From Luidia sarsii (lineage: Eukaryota > Echinodermata > Asteroidea > Paxillosida > Luidiidae): a stretch of 64,000 bases of DNA. The notes beneath the pieces are model-generated. The model made no database searches. It worked only from the letters and a program-made list of their open reading frames with translations, and had not been told where the DNA came from. The translations under genes and the position numbers were made by a program. Positions 33,413 to 44,195 of this stretch are shown here, in pieces. The stretch's first letter is position 1. Each line of letters opens with the position of its first letter. The stretch covers positions 25,047,691-25,111,690 of the forward strand of contig OX465102.1 in assembly GCA_949987565.1 (NCBI GenBank). The letters are read 5' to 3'.

Positions 33413-34088
33413 CATGGTCAGACCATGCATGGACCAAGGATCTCGCGTGATACTGGTACCTCCTTGGTCAGATGTCAGGCAGTACCTTGTTGCTTTAGCC
33501 CAGTGACTGGCCTCTAGGCTTGGGTTAAGGGATGGACCCACCTGTCAGGAGAACCATTCATCAGTAATCAGTCTGTATGGGAATCCAGACCAGCTTTTCC
33601 TTCACTCCCCCATTTTTTTTTAAAGTTAGTGATTGATTGGTCCGTTAATTGCCATTGGCTCACCCAACACTGACCCTGCTGCCTAATCCAACCAGAGGGG
33701 GGGGGGAGGGCTTCCCTTCCCCGAAATCTTCCCCTCCACTCCCTCCTTCCCTCCCCCTCCCTTCACTCCTCTCCCAGCCATACAACTAACCCCCCCTCAA
33801 CTCACAAGCCCCTTTCTCTTTTCAAACCCCTGCCAGAAACCATTTTCTGCAGGGTTGTAGATTTCACTAATTGCTACATGCGTGAATACAGGGCGGGCAT
33901 AATGAGTTGACAGGGAAAGATGCTGATTAATTGAGTAAATCCGCCCAGTCTGGGAGGAGGGGGGGGGGAGGGGGAGGGGTAGACAAGAGGCCACTGCTTG
34001 AAAAGGACACAAGAGTAGGTAGGGGACGTATGTATATAGGAGGAATACACAACCTATTAAACTGAAGTACCTGTCGATGCAGACTTCT
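33413..34088. other. Intergenic DNA
   Basis: G-rich runs lie at 33697-33707 and 33960-33979, and a CCCTCC-rich stretch at 33730-33775. The part at 33845-33950 contains TTTCACTAATTGC and GATGCTGATTAATTGAG, AT-rich homeobox-type words. This is weak regulatory evidence. No gene seen. Confidence 0.35.
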
Positions 34089-34091
34089 TTA

Positions 34092-34950
34092 AGTTGTGTT
34101 TATTCCTCCATGGTTTATTCCACTGGATGTAAAAAGGAATGGCCGTGAGAGTTCAGGTTACACGGTGGCCTCAAGAGCCCACCATTGACCAAATACAACC
34201 ACTTAACGAAGGAGTTTGATGGTAGTGACTAGTGAGGGGCCTGTAATGCAGAAACCATGCACAGCCGTTGTGTGTTGTTGTCACACTTAAAGGGTACCTG
34301 AAATAAAAAGGAATACGATGTGTAATCGATCAGAGAGGGTATGATCTTCCATGTGTCAGTTTTTTTTTTTTTTAAATATAGTAATCATATTTTTGAGAAA
34401 ACAGCAATTAAGATTCTCGACAGAAAACTACCCCCCACGTTTCAACCCAAAAAATTGCTACGTGTGTGCCATGTTTTTCTTGTGCACGCGCATATACTAT
34501 ACGTGTGTGTGCAGTCGATCATGCAACATTGCACTGCTGATGACGTCATCACCTTCTCTTTGGCCCATGCGCAAAAGAGGTTTTTTTGTGGGTGGGGCGC
34601 GCTAAAGATTTTGTTTTCCTTTTACGGTCGCTATTTAGGGGGTAGACATTAAAAGTGTTGAGTTTGTGAACTGGTTTAGCCTTTATTAAATCTTACAATA
34701 GTTTTCTCGATATTAGAATTTTCCATTTCGGGTACCCTTTAACAGACTGACATTTGACTGAATGTGGGGTTTACTTTAACAAGTGGCATTCCATCAAGTT
34801 GTGCGTTTCCACTGGACGTACCAACTCAGTCAAAGTTACCTGGTCAGAGGTTTACTGGGCCATTGCAACTGGACTTTGATAATAAAATGGTGAAAGTAAC
34901 CATCCTCATTAAGAGTTTTACCCCCAAAAAGGTCCATTGGAAATATGGCC
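34092..34950 (+). mobile_element. Family B MITE, decayed copy 6, split by family I
   Basis: Flanked by TTA on both sides (34089-34091 and 34951-34953). Eroded ends are AGTTGTGTTTATTCC and GGTCCATTGGAAATATGGCC. The interior retains GTGCGTTTCCACTGGACGTA and AAAGTTACCTGGTCAGAGG. A TTAA element sits inside at 34291-34738. Confidence 0.6.
34291..34738. mobile_element. Family I TTAA element, 448 bp
   Basis: TTAA (34287-34290 and 34739-34742) flanks inverted ends AGGGTACCTGAAAT and ATTTCGGGTACCCT. It is inserted in a family B copy. The interior carries the CRE palindrome TGACGTCA (34539-34546). Frames of 84 and 103 codons overlap it but show no domain. TTAA targets suggest piggyBac or Kolobok kinship. 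Confidence 0.8.
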
Positions 34951-34953
34951 TTA

Positions 34954-35896
34954 GTAGACATCACCAACTGGACAGTTTCTCACTTTTCAAAGTAGCCGTA
35001 AATTCCTGCTGTCATCAAATAAAATCAGCTTAGCACGTCCGTTGTCCTACCCAAATGCTTCTAAACAGGCACTGGATTTGTACACTACGCACGATCAGAT
35101 GGCTTCAGACATCCTGCGTGTAACTCCAACAGCTGAGCTTGTTGCAGCGCCGCCAGAAATAAGAAATCGTCCAAGGGTAGCATTCAAATTTAGAAAATCA
35201 GCTTCCCTTGCACCAGGTTGTTGCAAAATGCTTCCGAACATACTCAAGGATATGCACACTGCTTACAAATTTAATAGCTCTGGACATCGCTGGGGACTAC
35301 CGATACATGTATGTGTGTGTGACTCAAATAGCCGGGTCTGATTGCAGAGCAAGGACACTGCTGCACTATCGCCATCCAGGGTGCAGAAGGGTGCAAGCTT
35401 TTACGCTCAAATTTGAGAAGGTCTGCTTCGCTCGATCTCCCAACTGTGGCCACAACGCTTCTCAACACGTTTGGCGGCATTCCTGTATACTGACTGCAGA
35501 AGACTTACTCGGAACAGGTGATTGTCACACGCTATAGTGAGAAGCACGAAGCAAAGCCGAGCTGTGAACAGGGGGGCCACAATCACAGTGCTCACATTTA
35601 GAAAAACCGATTCAAATGGCTGGCCAATTTGGGAATCAATGCTAATGCTTCCTCCATGCCCAACTCCATTTGGAATCCAGCAGTTGCCTGATGACAGACA
35701 GATACTGTGTTCTAGGAATCTTGGTGATATTGGCTCTTTTTAGAGCCGATCTTGCAAAGTGATTTTGTTCTCACCACAAGCCTTCTGAATGCTTCCAAAC
35801 AAATGCCTTGTACTGAGACATGGATGAAGTGTTGTATGGATAGGCATACACGCACATATGTGTGTAGATCCAATTTATGGGACCTTTCAGAGTCTG
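34954..35896. other. Intergenic DNA of balanced composition
   Basis: About 0.9 kb of complex sequence not explained by the repeat families seen here. It has overlapping frames of 62-109 codons on both strands (for example 35208-35537 plus, 35595-35407 minus), none with a recognisable domain. Two blocks near 35185-35290 and 35400-35520 look loosely similar and may be an old repeat. Confidence 0.35.
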
Positions 35897-35897
35897 G

Positions 35898-36560
35898 GGC
35901 TTGGGCAGGGGAAGGGGCAGGGGCAGGGGCAGGGGCTGGGGCTGAGGCTGGGGCTGGGGCAGGGGCTGGGGCTGGGGGCTGGGGCTGGGGCTGGGGCTGG
36001 GGCTGGGGCTGGGGCTGGGGTTGGGGTTGGGGCTGGGGCTGGGGCTGGGGCTGGGGCTGGGGCTGGGGCAGGGGCTGGGGCTGGGGCTGGGGCAGGGGCT
36101 GGGGCTGGGGCTGGGGCTGGGGCTGGGGCTGGGGCTGGGGCTGGGGCTGGGGCTGGGGCTGGGGCTGGGGCTGGGGCTGGGGCTGGGGCTGGGGCTGGGG
36201 CTGGGGCTGGGGCTGGGGCTGGGGCTGGGGCTGGGGCTGGGGCTGGGGCTGGGGCTGGGGCTGGGGCTGGGGCTGGGGCTGGGGCTGGGGCTGGGGCTGG
36301 GGCTGGGGCTGGGGCTGGGGCTGGGGCTGGGGCTGGGGCTGGGGCTGGGGCTGGGGCTGGGGCTGGGGCTGGGGCTGGGGCTGGGGCTGGGGCTGGGGCA
36401 GGAGCTTGGGCAGGGGCTGGGGCTGGGGCTGGGGCTGGGGCTGGGGCTGGGGCTTGGGCAGGGGCAGGGGCAGGGGCAGGGGCTTGGGCTGGGGATGGGG
36501 CTTAGGGCTCAGGCTTGGACATGGGCAGGGGCTTGGGCAGGGGCTAGGGCTTAGGGCTCG
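35898..36560. repeat. (GGGGCT)n hexanucleotide repeat, G-quadruplex prone
   Basis: About 660 bp of GGGGCT with GGGGCA and GGGCTT variants toward both edges and 50 uninterrupted GGGGCT units at 36095-36399. All three plus-strand frames are open, giving Gly-Ala, Gly-Leu and Gly-Trp dipeptide strings of 177-273 codons. These frames are consequences of the repeat. Runs of four G every six bases can form G-quadruplexes. Confidence 0.97.
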
Positions 36561-37204
36561 GGAACACGCTTAGGGGCCTAGTCTGTGTCCCTCTTGGATA
36601 GGCAAAAGTGCACTCTTTGTACATGTTCTGCATTGTCCCTTAATTTAAATAACACTGGAAGGCCCCAAAGATGGCTGCCGGTGCAAACGATCTATTTGGC
36701 AGCACATTTACGTGCTCTATGCATCAATAACACTCATGGGGTCTCCTGACATCATCCAGTGGAGTTATCAGGTCTTCTCAGAGCCGCCCTCACTCACCCA
36801 ACCCCCCACCCCCCACCCCCCCCCCAAAAAAAAAAAAAAAAATAGAAGAGATTATTGCATACATGCCATCATCCTTATCAACCTTCACAATGGTAGCCCT
36901 GCATGATGCAGGCCTTCTAATTTCATCCCAAAACAAACATGTTGCCTGCAGTGGCACAAACAGCAATGCAGGAGTGGGTGTGTGTGTGTGTGTTGAGGGG
37001 TGTCCTGAAGTGGATACACCCTCCCATACCAATAAACATCAAGACAAAAACAAACAAACAAACCTATTGAAGATGAAATTCACCTCCGTGGGAGAATGGA
37101 TATGCGTGGGTTTGTGTGGCTATTGTGTGGGGGTGAGATGTTTACTTATACACCTACATCCCACCTTCAAAACAAGGTAATTTGCTCGAAAAAAAGTAAA
37201 CTTA
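36561..37204. other. Intergenic DNA
   Basis: A C9-A17 composite run lies at about 36817-36842. (TG)n lies at 36977-36992, and (CAAA)n near 37043-37060. No gene seen. Confidence 0.4.
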
Positions 37205-37740
37205 AGCCGCGTCCGCACTGGACTTATTTTTTACCGAGCCCGTGGGTAACATTCCAATGGGTAAATCTTCCCGGCGTCCGCACTTGGACTTTCGACTCGG
37301 GTAAACTAACCGAGACGACGCAGTAAAACTAACCGACTGGCGCATATAAACGCAAGAGGGCGCTATGGTGGTGACCTTTCACCGGATGTAAATACCATAA
37401 AACTACGACACGTCGACCCTGCTCGAAAAGTAAACAACATTGTTGTATTGGGACCATGGCACGTCACGTGGTATTTAGGGCCTCTGGCAATGCGGGGCGC
37501 CGGATGTGGTTTTTTACCGAGTCGTTTACCGAGACGTCGTGTCCGGATTGGACTTTTCGGCTCGGTTAAACTGACCTGGTCAATTTAACCGGGCAGAAGT
37601 TGGTCGGTTAAACTACCCACTGGAGTCGGGTAAGTTACCTGGGAGGAAAACTTTCTGGCTGTCCGCACTGGACTTAAAATGGTCAATTTACCCATTTGCT
37701 CGGTTAGTTTACCCATTTTAAGTCCAGTGCGGACGCGGCT
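37205..37740 (+). mobile_element. Family B MITE, GC-rich subfamily, copy 7
   Basis: Ends AGCCGCGTCCGCACTGGACT and AGTCCAGTGCGGACGCGGCT are a perfect 20-bp inverted repeat, flanked by TTA on both sides (37202-37204 and 37741-37743). CpG sites are well kept (GTCCGCACTTGGACTTTCGA, GAGACGTCGTGTCCGG), so this is probably the youngest B copy here. GTCCGCACTGG replaces the GTTTCCACTGG of the others. Confidence 0.92.
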
Positions 37741-37948
37741 TTATAGAGGGTGATGCAATCATTTGGTTCTCAGGCCCTTCTCTATAGATCTGCTAATTAT
37801 CGCAATCCTTATTATTCTGTACGTACACCACAGCATCAAAATACACACATCAAGGCCGGCAGTCAGGAGAGGGGCGTGTGAGTCCCTAGATGAGGATTAT
37901 CAAGTTCAGTGAGTGGGCAGGGAGGACATGGGAGGTGACAGTCATTAA

Positions 37949-38451
37949 GGCTGTTTTCACTGTCCCAAATACATGTAAACGTCATTACTTAGATCACATG
38001 TAAACGTGATTACTTGGACCACATGTAAACGTGATTACTTGAGTTGAGTTTGAATCGTGATTTAAGCTCCACTTTTTTGGTGATGAACACTATCAGTGTG
38101 ATCAATAGTGGGATTTCAATCACGTCTCGGACTCCACTAGTATCAGTGAGACTTTCCTTTAAAAAAAAATCGCCTTTATGTGCGTGTGGGAATGCTCCAC
38201 TTAATCGCACCTTTTTATTTTTATCCCATAATGCACCGCTCCCACTCTGACTAAGTGCCGTGCTTGTCTACCGTATATGTCTCTCTGCATGGGCCAACCC
38301 AAGAACACACCCATCATTTGACCACAATTGTAACCAAAATTGGCTCATATTTATTGCGTTTTGGTTGTTTTTTGCCTCTGTGGGAACGCGAGCAAAAAAG
38401 AATGCTGCCCTGGTTTTTCAATCGCGATTATTAGCACAGTGGAAGCGGCCC
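37949..38451 (-). mobile_element. Family C TIR element with internal triplication at one end
   Basis: Ends GGCTGTTTTCACTGT and ACAGTGGAAGCGGCC are inverted partners. Near the left end ACATGTAAACGTGATTACTT occurs three times in tandem (about 37973-38040, about 25-bp period), so a small internal minisatellite has formed. The remaining interior matches family C in reverse orientation. Confidence 0.85.
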
Positions 38452-39267
38452 TTGCGATGACTGGATCTCACCGCTCCGGCAGGGATCTGAGCCTGCGATA
38501 CCCAGCAAACGGCGCATGGACCAGCACCAGACCCGCACAAGCTGCGCCGGCCCAGGGCTTTCCGGGGGAAGGCTGCATGCCTGGGAGGAGGGGAGGGGGT
38601 ATTGGATGACCAGTCTTTGACAGATGCATTTGGGTGACAACCGGGCCGCCGGTACAGTAGAAGGAACTTTGCCAAAGACAAACTAGCTATAGCTCAGGAA
38701 AGGGGGGAGGGGAGAGGATTTGGTGGACCCTGCAACAAATGGTGGAGATTCTTGTAATCCCTGCTTGATGCCAAGAGGCAACTGTGACCTGGAGTGAGCA
38801 CTTGGAAAGGGCAACAAACCCGTGAAAGTGGGCCACCCTGGCACCCTTTGCACGTATAAAAAAAGAAAAAAGTGGCTACTACCCATCAACGGTGCACATG
38901 AAGAGACAAGATTGTTCAGGCTATTCATGGTGGGGACAGCAAGTGAAGGGCAATTTGCGACATGGCACCATATGAGAATATTGATTTCGCGAGTATGTGT
39001 GGTTCTGAGAAGAACCAAAGAACTCGACATATCGGAGCAGTATACACTGTCTGTTGTCGGGACAAAAAAAATTCACAATTTGAGGGAAAAATCAAATCTG
39101 ACATTATCATCCAATAATTGGCCTGCAAGAAAGCAGGATCACTTGGGGAGTGACCAGGCAAAAAGATCATCATAGATACTGTTGACATTATAGGGGGTAA
39201 CAGATCATGCTTGCTCCCCCAACAATTTTCCCCCAACAATTTTTTGATTTTTCCAAGTTAGTCTACT
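38452..39267. other. Intergenic DNA
   Basis: The 38460-38640 stretch is GC-rich with overlapping frames but no domain. The remainder has frames of 104-117 codons without recognisable motifs. Confidence 0.35.
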
Positions 39268-39642
39268 TTAAAGGGATAACACACAACATTGGTCGAGGTC
39301 AAAGAATAGTATCCATACGTTGTCTGATCCAACATATGCATGACATAGCACACCTGTGAAAATTTCAGCTCAATCCGCCAACCGAGTATTGAGAAATTAA
39401 TAGTGAAAACCGCTTCATTTGTTTTGCGAAAATGCAGCATTCAACGTATTTTCTCCAAAAAACAGCATTTTAGGCAGAAATATTTCAGTGCAAGGTTTTG
39501 TTAATAAACCAATCCAGGCGTATATCAGCAAATGATGGTGTCTGTTAACCCACGACACTACCATAACCATCTTCAACTGTTTCATGTAAATCTGATAACA
39601 TTTCTGTTCTTCGATCTTACCAATGTTGTGTAGGGGCTTTAA
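39268..39642 (-). mobile_element. Family F TTAA element, copy 2
   Basis: TTAA at both ends (39268-39271 and 39639-39642). The left end is AAGGGATAACACACAACATT and the right end CAATGTTGTGTAGGGGCT. The interior GGTCAAAGAATAGTATCCAT, GTTGTCTGATCC and CAGCTCAATCCGCCAACCGA matches the other copies, same orientation as copy 1. A local replacement at 39495-39550 is not shared. Confidence 0.85.
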
Positions 39643-41631
39643 GCATGGTCCCGTTGGTCTGAATATCAAAAATAAATCACCTGATACCCTCAAATAGAGT
39701 CCATCTTGAATGGCAGTACCATTTGCATCAAACTGAAATTGAACCATGGTCCCAGTTTAGTTTCCGAGTACTCCCCCCACTCACTATGGGGGGGGGGGGG
39801 TTATTGTAGCACAAACAATTTACATGTAAAGTAAGGGGGGTGTGGCTGGGTGGTTGGTTGGGGTGATGGGGAGGCTATACAGAACTGGCGCAGTGATGAA
39901 ATCTGACAGCGTAATAGATGATTCATGGCTCTATGAGATGCCGTCTGCACGCAGGCCTGCAGGTCTTGCCCCATTAGCAGTAAATAACCCACAACTCTCT
40001 CCTTCCCTCCCTCCCTCCTTCCCACCCACACCCCCCCCCCCACCCCACTCCCCTCACTCTCCCTCCTGCCCTCTCCGCCACCCCGATACACCCCACCAAA
40101 CTTTTTTCTAAAGTCATGCATGTAGTGTCTAAAGGCAGGTTGCACAGGTACGTGTACGCGACGAATGGGGCAAGCCCCTTTTACACCCTCCCGTTGGTGA
40201 TATCATTTCAGACATTGCTGAGGAAATGTGCTGAGGAAATTTGCTGAGGAGACGGGACGGGGGGGGGGGGGGGGGGAGGGGGGTTGAGATCGTAGTGACA
40301 GCATCAGGGATGTCAGTCAGGCACCTACTGTACCCAGAGCCCGACAAATGAGAAGGGTAGGAAAAGCCTTAATCAACCCGGTCCCCCCCCCCTTTCAGGC
40401 CTGAGAGTTATTTCAATGTTTAAACCCCCCCCCCCAAAAAAAACCCCAAAAACGACCCACGACCAGCGTCCATGACAACACTGTGATTTCCTGTGAGCGT
40501 CCGTGAGGAGATTACATCTAGGTACATGTTGCATCTCCTCCGTCCACCTTTTAGGGCCGTTGGGTTTTTCTCCCGCCGGCCCAGTGACTCAAGTTGACCC
40601 ATCGGTTGAAAGGGAAATTGCCCGATTATGTCTGGTCCGATCGCTGCAAGTGAGGAGTCACCGGGGCCCGGCAGGTTTAGTCTCTCTGAATCCTTAATCC
40701 TAGGCCGAGCTGAATAAGAAGTGTGCATGCTTGCGTGGGGGGGGGGGGAGGGGAAAGGGTTTAAGGTCCCACTGGTACTCCTAATAGAAAATACCTGCAT
40801 ACGTTTACCAGGCAAATGACACCAAGTCCGGAGAGCAGCCCGGATATATGTGAGCACTGAGGGTAATGGTAAGTCCGTCTAGAGAGGTTTTCTCGGCCAG
40901 GCCCTGGAAATAAGTCGGCCCGAGAAACCTCCAAGTTATCCGCGACGTATCTTGCTGAGACCCGAGATTAACCCAGATGTCCGCGTTGGACAACGATGAA
41001 GCTTTGTGTCCCCTCCCTGGGTCTGAACACAGGCGCCTCAGCTCCAACAAGGAGGAATGGTTCCAGTGGCAGTTGGTGGTTTCGGACGGTGACGAAGATT
41101 CGGATTCAAAATGTTTAGTAGATGGTCAAAGTTAAGGAGTTGTCAACGCTCTCCTTCAAAAAAATGCAAGATAATTTTTTTGTCTGCTCTCCCTCTCCCT
41201 CTCCCTTTCCCTTTCCCTCTCCCTCTCCCTCTCCCCCTCTCTCTCTGTTCCACTAAGTTGTTCTGTTTTCCCCTGAGTGAATAATTCAGGATGACATCAA
41301 TCTCTCCGCGATGGTAAATGTCAGGAGATTGCCAACTTTCGCCTCAAATTGGATTATGAGACACTTTTATATACCACATCCGGGCGTTGCGGCGAGCCGA
41401 GAAGACGTTGAACATGTCCATTGATGGCAACCGTAGCTGACAAATCGTCCCTTCTCGGGCAGCGATTCCAATCAGAGCCTGTCAGAATTGAGTTGAATCC
41501 AACTATACTCAACACGCTTTTTACAAGGTCAGTCCTTTGCCGTCACAAGCCTTGTCAAATCGGTGAGCATCCTCTGAATCCTGGCACAGGTGCAAAAGGG
41601 ACATTTTTTTTTTTTTTTTTTTTTTGGAGAT
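39643..41631. other. Intergenic DNA
   Basis: About 2 kb with G/C runs at 39787-39800, 40260-40282, 40383-40393, 40425-40443 (C to A) and 40737-40750, (TCCCTC)n at 41188-41240 and a T23 run at 41606-41628. No supported gene. A 145-codon minus frame at 40857-40420 is not domain-like. Confidence 0.4.
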
Positions 41632-41868
41632 ACACGATGTTGGCTCCGGCTTTGGCTTGTGCCCTGGCTGTGGCTCAGGTGCAGGGTCTGGCTATGGCTC
41701 AGGCTATGATTCAACCTCTGACTAGGGCTCTGCTCTGCCTCTGGTTAAAAGGTCTGGGTTGGGCTTTGGCTCGGACCCAGGGTTCCGGTCTTGTGGCCCT
41801 GACTCGGGTTCCGGTTTAATATTGTGGTTCTGGCTCTAGCTTGGGCTCGGACAATGGCTCCACTTAAA
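41632..41868. repeat. Degenerate GGCTCN/GGCTTN hexamer array
   Basis: TTGGCTCCGGCTTTGGCTTG, TGGCTCAGGTGCAGGGTCTG, GGCTATGGCTCAGGCTATGA and so on: a 6-bp period with a GGCT core, heavily mutated. It resembles a decayed relative of the GGGGCT array at 36 kb or the GGGCTA array at 7.4 kb. Confidence 0.75.
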
Positions 41869-41956
41869 AAGCTGCGCTATTGAGATATTCGTTGACCAAG
41901 AAGCTGGCATTCAATCCCCCCCCAAAAAAAAAAAACCCCGAAACCCAGTCACGGTG

Positions 41957-42083
41957 GAGAAACCTTTCAAGTATGAGTGTCGCCAAAACAGCTGTAAAAA
42001 AACGATGTGAGCAGTGTGATTTCACCGAAATATTCTCTCTGTTCTTTCACTTACGAATGATTCATGTCAAGGAACTGGCTTAG
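41957..42083 (+). pseudogene. C2H2 zinc-finger-like remnant, frameshifted
   Basis: One frame from 41957 reads EKPFKYEC, the inter-finger linker and first cysteine typical of C2H2 proteins. It then meets stops. Another frame reads KKRCEQCDFTEIF followed by FFHLRMIHVKELA and stop TAG at 42081-42083, giving Cys-x2-Cys and His-x4-His. The Cys-to-His spacing is ten residues, two short of the usual twelve. I read this as a broken finger, possibly the 3' end of a former gene. A copy of the downstream part lies at 48621. Chance resemblance cannot be excluded. Confidence 0.35.
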
Positions 42084-42290
42084 TTTTGATGGATTTGACG
42101 AATACGCTGGCAATCTTTTTGACAAGCCGAGTGCCACGCTAATCTTCGTCCACAGTAAAGTTTGACTTGAATCTTCAAAAGGAAACCTGAGAGTAAGAGG
42201 AAGCAGTGTAACGTCAAATATGAATGTGAGTAGAATCATGTGCATTTACATTTGTATAAGGCCTATATACCAACCCTACCAAGACCACAC
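42016..42290. repeat. 275-bp dispersed duplicate, copy 1
   Basis: From GTGATTTCACCGAAATATTC to CCCTACCAAGACCACAC it is almost identical to 48621-48890, including AGCCGAGTGCCACGCTAATC and GTGAGTAGAATCATGTGC. It ends exactly at the TTAA of a family F element. The other copy ends at a family G-derived duplicate. Confidence 0.9.
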
Positions 42291-42782
42291 TTAAAGCCCC
42301 TACACAACATTGGTAAGATTGAAAAACAGAAATGTTCACAGATTTACATGAAACTTATACATGATATACAAAAATGTTGCAAACTGCTTACTGACTAAAA
42401 TTACCAAAATGTAAATCTTAAAATTTAGTGGGCCTGACGTTTCGATCCTAGCAGGACCTTTCTCAACTTATACAGTTTGAAGATGGTTATATATAGTAGG
42501 AACCTCTCACTGAAATATTTCTGACTAAAATGTTGTATTTGGGGAGAAATGTGTAAAAGAAATAGTTTACGTCTCACCGAGATCTACTATTTTTTGGAAC
42601 AGTACGGCGTTGAATGCTGCATTTTCGAAAAAACAAATGAAGTGGCTTTCACGATTTTCTCAAGACTCAGTTGGCGGATTGAGCTGAAATTTTCACAGGT
42701 GTGCTGTTTCGTGCATATGTTGGATCAGACAACGTATGGATGCTATTCTTTGACCTCGACCAATGTTGTGTAGGGGCTTTAA
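42291..42782 (+). mobile_element. Family F TTAA element, copy 3, split by family A
   Basis: TTAA (42291-42294 and 42779-42782) flanks AGCCCCTACACAACATTGGT and ACCAATGTTGTGTAGGGGCT, near-perfect inverted ends. The interior is the best preserved of the three copies. A 105-bp family A arm is inserted at 42361-42465. Confidence 0.92.
42361..42465. mobile_element. Family A arm inserted in family F with 8-bp target duplication
   Basis: The insertion runs from ATGATATACAAAAATGTTGC to CAGGACCTTTCTCA. The host word ACTTATAC is present on both sides (42353-42360 and 42466-42473) and single in the other family F copies. Eight-base duplications are typical of the hAT superfamily. A one-armed unit therefore seems to be mobile itself. 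Confidence 0.85.
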
Positions 42783-44195
42783 AGGGTCTCTCCAATATCC
42801 ATTTTATCACCGCTACAGATCGGTTTTGCAATGTTCCTATAAACAATCAAACTGTTTTTCACACTCTGGGGATGTATTTGCAAGTTTTCAGTTTAGATGC
42901 TAATGAGAAATAAAGGAACCATGAAGTGCAAAATGTTCCCATCTTATTAAATGCATTTAATTGCATTTAATACACAGTTTTACACACCAATAATAAGATA
43001 TTTAACATAATTTTTTTAATTTCAAATATTATCAATTTTTGGGTGAGTATTTGATGTAATGTTAGAGTATTACCGGTTAGGGTGTATGTTAAGTGTGGTA
43101 GTTTGCAGTCCAAATTTTAAAAAAAATCCTGAATTAATTTCATGAATTGATTTTGGCAATACAGCGTTACTCGCAGGCCTGTAGAGACTCCTTAAATATG
43201 ACCGCATTCCAATCCAAACTGCTCGTAAATTTGGTGCCGAAACGGAGACTGCTCTTGTTTTTTTTTTTCTTTTTTTAAAGCGGTCTCGCCCAAATGCAGC
43301 CCAATAGTACGCGCAAGCACACTGCGACTTTTGTCCGCAATTTCAGGAGACCTAAATCTTTGCAAAGTCCAAAGTCCAAAGGCTTTCACTTTTTTTTAAG
43401 GAAACTTAAACAGACCTTTCCTCCTCACACTCGTCTTCATCATCTTCTTCTTCTTCTTCTTTGACTCAGGTTTCCAGAATTCACTTTAGGCCAGCATATA
43501 AACACAATAAATTATCCCTTCCTGATACCGTGTTTATGTCTGTGGGGATTCGCTTTCAGGCAAGGGCAAGGCATAAGACTTCCCTCGTTGGAAAGAGAGA
43601 GCGAGAGAGAGAGAGAGAGAGAGTAGTCCCCTCTTCCTCCTCCCCAAAAGTGTGCCTCCCTGTAGTCATCCCAAGCTGGCCAGACATTTCTGACCTTATC
43701 CAAATATGCCTTGGACAAAATCCCCTGGTATTCTGACCAACGACCCAGCAACCCCAGAGATGTACAATTTGCCTGGATTTTTTTTTAACCCCCCCCCCTC
43801 CCTTCCTTACTTCAACCCCCTCCCCCAAGTGACATATGACCGGAAAAATGGGTCAATCGGAGTGATAACAAACCCTGAGTGACAAAATATGCAGCTAAAT
43901 TTATGCCCGGGTAACCGAGTACTGTAAACCATGGGCGAGGGGTTAGTGTACACAGTGGGATGGAAGTGAGAAGGGGGGTTGTGATGGTGAGGGCAATGGG
44001 GTGGGGGTGAGGGTGGGGGAGCAGACAGTACATGGCCTCATATGGTGGGGACTGGGGAGGGAGAGACAAGGGGAGTTCTCCATGCTGGTGGCAAAGCAGC
44101 TTCCACAGCTTCCATCTAGACCTTAAGGAAACAAACACAGGCCCCAAGAGTTGTTAGGAGAGGGGGGAGGGGGAAATGATTAAAGATACAAGTCA
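42783..44195. other. Intergenic DNA
   Basis: AT-rich at 42900-43160. (CTT)n at 43441-43460, (GA)n at 43601-43623, a C run at 43789-43797 and GGTGAGGG-rich DNA at 43985-44020. No gene seen. Confidence 0.4.

Noticed and set aside
35752..36573. Gly-Trp, Gly-Ala and Gly-Leu 'proteins' of 177-273 residues
   Set aside because: All three frames of the GGGGCT array are open by composition. There is no evidence of a gene.
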